60,403 bases of DNA from Primorskyibacter flagellatus (GTDB taxonomy: Bacteria > Pseudomonadota > Alphaproteobacteria > Rhodobacterales > Rhodobacteraceae). The notes below the pieces were generated by a model. That model did not search any database. It saw only the letters and a program-made list of their open reading frames with translations, and was not told the DNA's origin. Position numbers and translations under genes: made by a program. Of the stretch, positions 1 through 7,373 are shown piece after piece (within the stretch, counting starts at the first letter, position 1; every line of letters starts with the position of its first letter). The stretch is from NCBI RefSeq assembly GCF_900176485.1, contig NZ_FWYD01000022.1, positions 1 to 60,403 of the forward strand, read 5' to 3'.

Positions 1-30
1 CCATCGTCGTCTCCTTCTGAATACTCAGAA
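1..30 (-). promoter_or_regulatory. Start region of a leftward gene running off the left edge
   Basis: Read on the minus strand, an AAGGAG ribosome-binding site sits about 6 nt before an ATG at positions 4-2, so a leftward gene probably begins here with only its first bases in view. Immediately upstream a perfect inverted repeat (TTCTGA, 4-nt spacer, TCAGAA; 15-30) overlaps the ribosome-binding site and would suit an operator. The product is unknown. Confidence 0.4.
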
Positions 31-288
31 CGAAACTCGCCGTTGGCTCAGTGCAACGGAACCGCAGAAATCAATGGGACGGGGACGGCGCATACGCTGC
101 AAGCCCCGATCTTATGGAAGAAAAGTATCAGCCAATTATGGCTGGCCGATGATGCGCAAGGGATGGAAGCCGCATGGCCGAGATCGCCGCAGGCGGGCTC
201 GGTTCACAACAGCCCGACTCGAAGAGTGCGCGAATACATCAAGTCACAAGTTCAGAGGTAGTTTCTGAGCATTATCTGTGAAGCAAAG
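5..288. other. Intergenic stretch without a convincing gene
   Basis: Short open frames here have no recognisable product and no ribosome-binding site. Besides the inverted repeat at 15-30 there is a related TCAGA / TCTGA pair at 252-268. I see no clear terminator after the gene that ends at 289. Confidence 0.4.
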
Positions 289-2283
289 TTAGGCAAACAG
301 ATCTGCCAATGGCTCTGGTCCAAAATATCGCAGAGCAATACTTCCGGAATTCGATGTGGTCTTGGCTATCAGTACACCGCGAGGCGTTCGAGCCAAAGTG
401 TCATAAGCCTCACCAATAGCCTTCATTGATGGCGAAAATATCAACGTGCGCGCTCCACTTTTTATAACCCGAACAATCGATCCCTCCGGTAGCGCTTGTT
501 CAGTATCAATCCAACTGACCGAAATAACAGCGTCTTGTCGTTTCCAAACGGACCGCTCGGGGGGGACAAATTCTGTGATGAACTCTAGCCAAAGGCCACG
601 ACTTTCCGGGGTAGGCCACCCGTCATCATTGTTAAGCTCTTGAACTAATTCAGAATCTAACCATTCTTTTAGATCATGCGAATTTAAGAAAGTGGCGTCG
701 GTATCATGGACTACTTTGATTGCAGCTTGTCTTGAATTAAATCCAGCTTGCATCAGCGTCGCGGCACTTACATTCAATGTACCAGTTTCAATCGCAGGTA
801 CAGCAAGACCTACTTCGAAATCATCTATTGTAAACATTCCTTCCTCGCCAAAGGTATCGCCGTTGGCCTGTGCCCGAACCCGGATCGCGTCAATTCCCCA
901 AGGTAACTTGTAGATGAGCCCATTCTCTACGAACCGCAGGATATTGGAGGTATTTTCGTTAGCCAGTTGTGAGAGGGGTTGACCCAGCAGCCAAGCACTC
1001 AAGACCTCTCGCCAGTTGTCTGGAAAAGGATCAGGTATAAAAGGTGAAATGTCGAAAATTGTTTCAGCCAAACCTACAATTGCAGAAACAGAGTTCTCTT
1101 GGTCACCGTTCAGTATGGCGGCATTGGCTGCAATAAGAAGGTCATTGGCATTTTTAGCCACCGCGTCAAGCCGCTGTCCCGTATGCAGTCCAACGCCAGC
1201 GAGAAAGTAGCCACGTCTCTGTGGTGCAGTAGTTTGCCCCCAGATGATGTTTGCACGCGCCTTCAAGGTTCCAGTTAAGAGGTGTTGGATATCCTCATTG
1301 TGGCGAAGAAGGCAACGTTGCCACAGAGATGATTGTAACACTTCATCTACAGAACGCTGTGCACCCTCAATTTGTGAAGGCCAAAGTTCAATTTCTGAAC
1401 GTTTCCGGCGGATGAGTGAGGTGATAAAGAGTGAACGAAGCTCGACCCAAGAAGCACTGTCTTCGCCAATCACATCTGGCGGAAGCACTGCGTGAAAGCT
1501 GGAATTCCAAAGATCATCAAGCAAATGAATAGCTATCCGAAAGCACCACCACTGCGGTACCATGTTTAAGGTTGCCGCGCTCTCCAAACCCTTCGTAAGC
1601 TCACCGCGCGCATGTTCAACGAGTTCGGGTGCCCCTGTCTCCAGCGCGAGAATGTACGCTCCGAGACCACCGTAGAAGGCATCACAAAGGGCGCGATCTA
1701 AGGCATCAGAAAGTGGGTCAGAGTCCGCTTGAGCTTTGCTACCTTGTTCGGCTTGGGCGAGGTCGGCAATAATGGCTTCTTCCGACCCCATTCCTCCAAG
1801 ACGCCACGTTAATATCTCGCCTTCAAGATCGTCCAAAGCACGGAGGATGAGCATCGCAAGTCCACGCTCCATGCGGGACAGGTTCAAATCCTCAGCGGTC
1901 ATATGAAGCAAAGAGAAAGCACGTGCCGATAAACTCGCCAAGTGGAACGAAGACGCCGCAAGCAATCTGAAAAAACCTCTACGAGGGTCATCAGGATCAC
2001 CTTTTGAAACGACAGCTTCAATAGCTTCACCAGCGTGTTCGAAAGCTGAGCGCATCAATGATTGATCGCCACCTTCTTCACGAAGCCGAATTCCGAGCAG
2101 CAGCAGAGAGTGACCATAGCTGAGCAGGTCGTAAGAGAGCGTTGAAATGAAATCAGGCGCGCCCTCAGGTAGAAGCCCGTCACGCCAAATCATGGCACGG
2201 GCTTGTCCGCGCGCCAACAACTTGCCCCTGTAGCCGGGTTCAACTGCACTGGAGACAAGATTCTGAATCTCCTCAAGATTCAT
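289..2283 (-). CDS. 664-aa protein, last gene of the type I restriction/HamA-like operon
   Basis: The ATG at 2283 is preceded by GGAGG at good spacing; an upstream TTG in frame is less likely. The gene overlaps the preceding HamA-like gene by 11 nt, so translation is probably coupled. The N-terminal half (about 1-330) is alpha-helical and includes a stretch like RGFFRLLAASSFHLASLSARAFSLL-type sequences that I recall at the start of very large DEAD/DEAH helicases of defence loci. The C-terminal half has the motif YKLPWGIDAIRVRAQANGD and a following 'IDDFEVGLAVPAIETG' segment that I associate with the end of the same helicases. No Walker A, DExH or SAT motif is visible in between. It therefore looks like a helicase-family scaffold without its motor. 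The family link is from memory; the lack of motor motifs is seen directly. It probably acts with the HamA-like protein. Confidence 0.7.
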   Translation of the reverse strand: MNLEEIQNLVSSAVEPGYRGKLLARGQARAMIWRDGLLPEGAPDFISTLSYDLLSYGHSLLLLGIRLREEGGDQSLMRSAFEHAGEAIEAVVSKGDPDDPRRGFFRLLAASSFHLASLSARAFSLLHMTAEDLNLSRMERGLAMLILRALDDLEGEILTWRLGGMGSEEAIIADLAQAEQGSKAQADSDPLSDALDRALCDAFYGGLGAYILALETGAPELVEHARGELTKGLESAATLNMVPQWWCFRIAIHLLDDLWNSSFHAVLPPDVIGEDSASWVELRSLFITSLIRRKRSEIELWPSQIEGAQRSVDEVLQSSLWQRCLLRHNEDIQHLLTGTLKARANIIWGQTTAPQRRGYFLAGVGLHTGQRLDAVAKNANDLLIAANAAILNGDQENSVSAIVGLAETIFDISPFIPDPFPDNWREVLSAWLLGQPLSQLANENTSNILRFVENGLIYKLPWGIDAIRVRAQANGDTFGEEGMFTIDDFEVGLAVPAIETGTLNVSAATLMQAGFNSRQAAIKVVHDTDATFLNSHDLKEWLDSELVQELNNDDGWPTPESRGLWLEFITEFVPPERSVWKRQDAVISVSWIDTEQALPEGSIVRVIKSGARTLIFSPSMKAIGEAYDTLARTPRGVLIAKTTSNSGSIALRYFGPEPLADLFA

Positions 2284-3046
2284 CGTCGCCTCCAATTGCT
2301 TTAAAGATACTTCTTATGAAATCCTGGTGATAGGAAATTCTGAGGCCAATGCTAGATTGCGTAACCGGTCCAGCGTAATTTCCCAAGTCGGCACGTAATA
2401 ATGCGTCCGGATCGTTGCCGCTGAACGTGAAGAGCATATGTTGCACTTGATTAGCTGATATGCCGTCCAGCAACTGAGCACGGCGCACTTGGTCTGACAG
2501 TTCGACGTCGCCAATTTCTTGAAGTCTATCGGCGATAAACGCGAGAGCATGAGGTGCCGGAAAACTGTTGTCACCATCCAGTGCGACTCTGGCCTTTGAG
2601 ACAGTTTTTTCCGACAAGTCTTTCTGACTCTTTGCTTCAACCTTTAGAAATTTGATATTTTGGCCTTGATCGGCTGTACGTATGCCAATGACGTCATCGC
2701 CTTTCATCGGCCAGTTGCGGTGGTCACGCCACCAAAGCTTCTTGATTGGAGCCTCGAATTCAGTCTTCTCAGATATATATTCCGAAGCAAATATCTCACC
2801 GAGGTCGCCGGAACGTAAGTTTTGCTTGGCTGGAAATTTGGTTCTCAAGTATTTTGCGGCAGCCTCTTTCCCAAGCTTTTCAAGAATGTCCGCCACGTCC
2901 GCTGAGCGCGCGTAGTGATTGGGTACGACGGCGATCGTTTTGTCGTGTGCTACTTGATCCTGTCCGTCACGCAAGCTCAGAAGGTGCAAGGAGTTTCCAT
3001 TGACATCGTGCTCTTCATCGTCGCTCCAGTCTTCAAATGATGCCAT
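2273..3046 (-). CDS. HamA/DUF1837-like PD-(D/E)XK protein
   Basis: This 257-aa protein has the layout of a HamA/AbpA (DUF1837) nuclease: a conserved RSGDLGEIFASEYI helix, then KGDDVIGI about 30 residues on, then FLKVEAKSQ. The D and the E-x-K fit a PD-(D/E)XK active site. A C-terminal half with small hydrophobic helices follows. DUF1837 proteins are the effector subunits of Hachiman and AbpAB antiphage systems, normally paired with a helicase. The ATG at 3046 lies 5 nt after the hsdR stop; an in-frame start 51 nt upstream inside hsdR is possible but less likely. The gene sits between hsdR and the 664-aa gene with almost no spacing, so the five genes form one leftward operon. The nuclease assignment is fairly firm; family placement is less so. 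Confidence 0.65.
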   Translation of the reverse strand: MASFEDWSDDEEHDVNGNSLHLLSLRDGQDQVAHDKTIAVVPNHYARSADVADILEKLGKEAAAKYLRTKFPAKQNLRSGDLGEIFASEYISEKTEFEAPIKKLWWRDHRNWPMKGDDVIGIRTADQGQNIKFLKVEAKSQKDLSEKTVSKARVALDGDNSFPAPHALAFIADRLQEIGDVELSDQVRRAQLLDGISANQVQHMLFTFSGNDPDALLRADLGNYAGPVTQSSIGLRISYHQDFIRSIFKAIGGDDES

Positions 3047-3051
3047 GCAGC

Positions 3052-6000
3052 TTACCCATTCTTTTCGTTGATGACTCGCTCCATGCTTTGTTGCCATGCC
3101 GCCTTAAAAGCAGGATCGCCAGCGAAGAGCTTATAGAGCTCTAATTCGTCTTTTCGACGCTTCAACATAACTTCGCGGAGCATTTTTTCGAAAGCTAGAC
3201 CTCGGTTTTGAGGGTCGGGATTGTTCTCATACTTTGACTCGAAATCTGGATGCTCGCGGACGCTGTCTGCAATGTTTACGAATTTGACGCGCTGTTCTTC
3301 TGGTGTTGCACTCCAGCCCTGAAACCAGCGTTCATTAAAGCTGCTGATAATTTCATCAAGAGGGTCTTTTTCGATCTCTCCTTCGCGATAGCCCCGTGGG
3401 TTAGGGTTTTGTGGTTCGACCTCGGCCTCCGAAGCATCAAGGCCAATGTTGTGGCTCAGCTTGACTCGTTCTAGGCCGTAGGTTGAGAGATCGACGGCCT
3501 CAAGTAGCTCGTCAAGTGTATCCTGATTAGGGTCTTTGATAATGAGCTTTGGAACCAAGAATTTCAAAAGCCAGAATAGCTTCTCCCATTCGATGACCTC
3601 GAACGGCATAATAGAAGCCATTTGCCCGTAGATTTTTACGAACTGCTTCACCTTGATCTTGAAATCAATTTTCGCCGGATTTTCAAGTTCAAGTCCAGTG
3701 TTAAAGCGCGCAGCGACGGTGTCGATGATTGGGCTCAATTGCTGCGCGTCTTCACCATTGAAATAACGAGCGACGAAATCTTCAACTTCGTGCCATTCGT
3801 AAACGCCAACGTCATCCAGATTCGCCTTGAGTTCATGCAGGACATTTACGTCTGTAGCCCCAGACAGGCTGGTTGCGGTGTAGAACGGATCGAATGCGGT
3901 CTTTATATCTTCCACCGGATTGAAGAAATCGAGAACGAACAAGTCCTCTGTCCGTTTGCCCAACTTCGGCGCTGATCGGTTGAGACGAGAAAGCGCTTGC
4001 ACGGCCAATACGCCCTGAAGCTTCTTGTCCACATACATTGCTGTCAATTTTGGTTGGTCGAAGCCGGTCAAGTATTTGTTTGCAACTATCAGAAGGCGGA
4101 ACGTATCCTCGACGTTCTGGCCATTCAGCTTCATCGGCTTGCCGTCTTGGTCATAGCCATCAAAATAAAACCGCGTGTCAGACTCGGAGAAGCCGTTGAT
4201 CCCCGATTCCGAGTATGAAATCCCGTCTACCGTCTTGTCACCGGAGAACGCGATAAGGGCCTTGAACGGCCATCCGCGTGCTTCAAGAAGCTTGGTAGCC
4301 GCCTTATAGTACCGTATCGCGGCTTCGATGTTTTGTGTGATGATCATGCCCTTCGCACGACCCCGCAACTTTTTGGCATTCACCACATTTGGGATGAAAT
4401 GGTCGAGCATGATCTCGGCCTTAGTATCGATAGTATGCTGGCTCCGCTCCACGTACGCGCGCAGTTTCTTCTGCGCTTTCTTGGTGTCGAAGTCAGGGTT
4501 GTCTTGAATGGATTTTTGGATTTCGTAATAGCTTTTGTAAGTCGTGTAGTTGGCCAATACGTTGAGGATAAATCCTTCCTCGATGGCCTGCTTCATGCTG
4601 TAGAGATGGAATGGCTCGAAACTGCCATCAGCCTGTTTCTCTCCGAACTTCTCCAGCGTCGTGTTCTTGGGGGTGGCAGTGAAGGCTAGGTACGAGGCAT
4701 TGCCGCGCATCTTGCGCGTTTGCATGGCCTTCAAAATTTTGTCCTGTGCGTCCTCGGTATCGGCATCTTCGCCGTCCGCACCCATTGCACGGTTCATGTT
4801 GTCATGGGCACTACCGCTCTGACCACTATGCGCTTCATCAATGATCACTGCAAAGCGCTTCTCGCTGAGGTCAGAAATTCCATCAATAATGAAGGGGAAC
4901 TTCTGGATTGTCGTGATGATGATCTTCTTGCCGTTCTCCAAAGCGGTCTTCAGATCAGATGACTTAAAGGCTGGCGCGACGATGTTCTTCACTTCCGAGA
5001 AGTCGCGAATGTTATCGCGAAGCTGCTTGTCCAGCAGACGCCGATCCGTAACGACAATGACGGAATCAAAGAGCGGCTCATCTAGGCCGTGCCCGCCCGC
5101 CGCCTTCTTGGACTTCGGGTACGCCTCTATAAGTTGATAAGCGCTCCACGTAATCGAGTTTGATTTGCCCGAACCGGCTGAGTGTTGGATCAGGTAGCTG
5201 TGACCAACACCATGCGTGGCCGCGTGATCTAGTAACTTCCGAACCACATCAAGCTGTTGGTACCGAGGGAAAATCAGGGATTTCTTTGCGAGCGAATCAC
5301 CGGCTTTGCCCTCCAGCAGGGCGAAGTGCTGGATGATCCCTGCAAGGCTTTCTTTAGCAAACACTTCTTCCCAAAGGTATGCAGTCTTGTGTCCGTTTGG
5401 GTTCGGCGGGTTTCCCTCGCCGTGGTTGTCCCCCTTGTTGAAAGGTAGAAAGTAAGTGGATTGTCCCGAAAGCTTGGTCGCCATAAAGACTTCATCAGTG
5501 TCCACGGCCATGTGAACAAGAGCGCGTCCGAACTGCAGCAAAGGCTGCGTCGCATCGCGGTCTTGACGGTATTGCTTCTGACCGTGATGTCGCGCGGTTT
5601 GTCCTGTCCAGGCGTTCTTCAGCTCTAAAGTGATCAGCGGCAAACCATTCAGGAAGAGGACCATATCGATCTCTTGCAAAGGGTTGGCCTGAGAGTAGCG
5701 CAGTTGCCGCGTCACACTGAATATGTTTGCTCCAAAGTTTTCATGCACCTTGGCGGAAGAACTGGCCAGCGGCGCGGGATACATCAGTACGAAGAAGGCA
5801 TCATCGACCTGCAAACCCTTCTTCAGAAGGTGCAGCGCGCCGTTCTTTTTTATCATGCGGTCGAAGCGTTCGAGGATTTTCCGGTCCCAATCGGACGGAT
5901 TACGGGTCTTTAATTTCTCAAGTTCCTTTCCTTGCGTCTCTTGTAGGAACTGCCAGAATAGCTTGGTATCAAGTGCGTACTCAGCATTGAAATCCAGCGG

Positions 6001-6126
6001 GTTGCCAATCCGATACTTGCCCGCACTCTCAGGCTGTGGCTGTCCAGCAAGCTCCTCACTCGTCCAGCCGGTCAGATGCTTCTGAATGGCCTGTTCGAGT
6101 GCGATTTCCTTGGTATTGCTGACCAT
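3052..6126 (-). CDS. hsdR: Type I restriction enzyme R subunit
   Basis: The 1024-aa product is the motor and endonuclease subunit of a type I restriction-modification complex. The N-terminal nuclease domain shows the PD-(D/E)XK pattern in EIDMVLFLNGLPLITLELKN. The SF2 translocase has Walker A (SAGSGKSNS), DEAH box (VIIDEAHSG) and motif III (LAFTATP), followed by the second RecA domain and a C-terminal helical part for binding HsdM. The start at 6126 is set by GGGGG in front of the ATG, 8 nt after the hsdS stop; a longer in-frame version reaching into hsdS lacks support. No frameshift or missing motif is seen, so the subunit looks active. It translocates DNA using ATP and cuts unmodified foreign DNA. 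Confidence 0.93.
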   Translation of the reverse strand: MVSNTKEIALEQAIQKHLTGWTSEELAGQPQPESAGKYRIGNPLDFNAEYALDTKLFWQFLQETQGKELEKLKTRNPSDWDRKILERFDRMIKKNGALHLLKKGLQVDDAFFVLMYPAPLASSSAKVHENFGANIFSVTRQLRYSQANPLQEIDMVLFLNGLPLITLELKNAWTGQTARHHGQKQYRQDRDATQPLLQFGRALVHMAVDTDEVFMATKLSGQSTYFLPFNKGDNHGEGNPPNPNGHKTAYLWEEVFAKESLAGIIQHFALLEGKAGDSLAKKSLIFPRYQQLDVVRKLLDHAATHGVGHSYLIQHSAGSGKSNSITWSAYQLIEAYPKSKKAAGGHGLDEPLFDSVIVVTDRRLLDKQLRDNIRDFSEVKNIVAPAFKSSDLKTALENGKKIIITTIQKFPFIIDGISDLSEKRFAVIIDEAHSGQSGSAHDNMNRAMGADGEDADTEDAQDKILKAMQTRKMRGNASYLAFTATPKNTTLEKFGEKQADGSFEPFHLYSMKQAIEEGFILNVLANYTTYKSYYEIQKSIQDNPDFDTKKAQKKLRAYVERSQHTIDTKAEIMLDHFIPNVVNAKKLRGRAKGMIITQNIEAAIRYYKAATKLLEARGWPFKALIAFSGDKTVDGISYSESGINGFSESDTRFYFDGYDQDGKPMKLNGQNVEDTFRLLIVANKYLTGFDQPKLTAMYVDKKLQGVLAVQALSRLNRSAPKLGKRTEDLFVLDFFNPVEDIKTAFDPFYTATSLSGATDVNVLHELKANLDDVGVYEWHEVEDFVARYFNGEDAQQLSPIIDTVAARFNTGLELENPAKIDFKIKVKQFVKIYGQMASIMPFEVIEWEKLFWLLKFLVPKLIIKDPNQDTLDELLEAVDLSTYGLERVKLSHNIGLDASEAEVEPQNPNPRGYREGEIEKDPLDEIISSFNERWFQGWSATPEEQRVKFVNIADSVREHPDFESKYENNPDPQNRGLAFEKMLREVMLKRRKDELELYKLFAGDPAFKAAWQQSMERVINEKNG

Positions 6127-6134
6127 GCTACCCC

Positions 6135-7373
6135 CTAAATGACTTTGATCTTGCCGGTGACGGCCGCGTTGATCAGGCTGGTTTTGTATTCCTTGAGCGC
6201 GGTGATCTGTGCTTCTTTGATCGCTATGCCATCTTCGATTTTCTGAGAACTCCATTTGATATGATCAACTATCTGATCCTGCTCTTCGAGCGGTGGAAAT
6301 GGGATGGACAGGTTTGACACCTTTCCACCTGTGATCAGTGGCTGCGCATTGCTCTCGTTCAATCTGTTCAAATTTGCGGCTTGTAAAGCTTGCGCCAGAA
6401 ACGGCGATGAGATGGCTCGGGATATTCTCAGGATCAATGCATTATCACTTACCCAGCGTTTGCCTTTCGCGAGACGAATATTGCCACAATAGGCACCGAC
6501 GCGGCCGATCACGATGTAATCACCGTCCACGTTGAACTTGTCTGAGAAGCCCATGAGGCCGTTTCCGCCCCAAACTTCGTAAACGCCTTCGTCGGTAAGT
6601 TGGCTATTGGTCACGCCATCGCCGCTGCGGTTCCTACCAAAGTGTTTGACCTTCTTGATCTCCCAATGCGCGGGGATTTGGCTGATCCAGTCGATGCCGC
6701 TGTCCTTCATCGGGGCGGCGGGGTTCAGGCCGCGGGTGACGGCGTCCTGAATGATGATCTGCCGCCGCTCATGCAGCAGCGCGATCTGGCCTTCCTTGAT
6801 CTTCGCCGCGTCGTCGATCTTGGCGCATTTGTCATCAAGGAACGCCGCGATGGCGCGCTGTTCTGGAAGTGGTGGGACCAAGAGCGGGATTTCCCTCATC
6901 CGTGCCTTGTTCAAATCCCACTGTCCAATGCGCACGCCATCTGATGCCGATCCGAAATATGAGACATACAGTTTGCTCCGGATCGCACGGTTAAAGAAAT
7001 CTGGATCAATTTCCTTGGTGAAATCGAAAATGAAGTAGGCGGGGCTGACGATGCCGGTGTGTTGCGAAACGCCATATGATCCCTGCCAAGCCTTCATTTT
7101 GTTCATGCCGAACTGCCCAGCGCGCAACACCTTATAGCCGCTCAGGTCGTCAGGAATGAAGTTGTGGTTGCTTTCCTCGTCGTCGAGGTCGCGTTCAATA
7201 ACCCCTAGTTCACGGGTGATGGAAAGAAGGGGAAGATCTGGCCGGTTCTTTTCCGAAACGGACCTCAGACTGGTTCCGAGCTTTTCAACACCCCAATGTG
7301 ATGGAACGTTGCCCACCCAGTCGTAGCCTGATGGCTTGTAGCTTTCATGCGCAGGATAAGTGGCTTCCATCAT
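6135..7373 (-). CDS. hsdS: Type I restriction enzyme specificity subunit
   Basis: At 412 aa this matches the usual length of HsdS. It has two target-recognition domains (each opening with a 'W...IP..W' type segment: GNVPSHWGVEKL near residue 22 and SQIPAHWEIKKV near 230). Each is followed by a conserved helical spacer with LPEQRAIAAFLDDK (about 170) or LEEQDQIVDHI (about 375). The duplicated layout means it recognises a bipartite DNA site and fixes the target of the methylase and nuclease. The start overlaps the hsdM stop by 4 nt (ATGA), showing coupling. The recognition sequence cannot be read from the gene. Confidence 0.92.
   Translation of the reverse strand: MMEATYPAHESYKPSGYDWVGNVPSHWGVEKLGTSLRSVSEKNRPDLPLLSITRELGVIERDLDDEESNHNFIPDDLSGYKVLRAGQFGMNKMKAWQGSYGVSQHTGIVSPAYFIFDFTKEIDPDFFNRAIRSKLYVSYFGSASDGVRIGQWDLNKARMREIPLLVPPLPEQRAIAAFLDDKCAKIDDAAKIKEGQIALLHERRQIIIQDAVTRGLNPAAPMKDSGIDWISQIPAHWEIKKVKHFGRNRSGDGVTNSQLTDEGVYEVWGGNGLMGFSDKFNVDGDYIVIGRVGAYCGNIRLAKGKRWVSDNALILRISRAISSPFLAQALQAANLNRLNESNAQPLITGGKVSNLSIPFPPLEEQDQIVDHIKWSSQKIEDGIAIKEAQITALKEYKTSLINAAVTGKIKVI

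Noticed and set aside
200-225. Possible second attachment site resembling the tRNA-Leu 3' end
   Set aside because: Only about ten bases (CCGACTCGAA-like) agree, with a mismatch; too little for a direct repeat.
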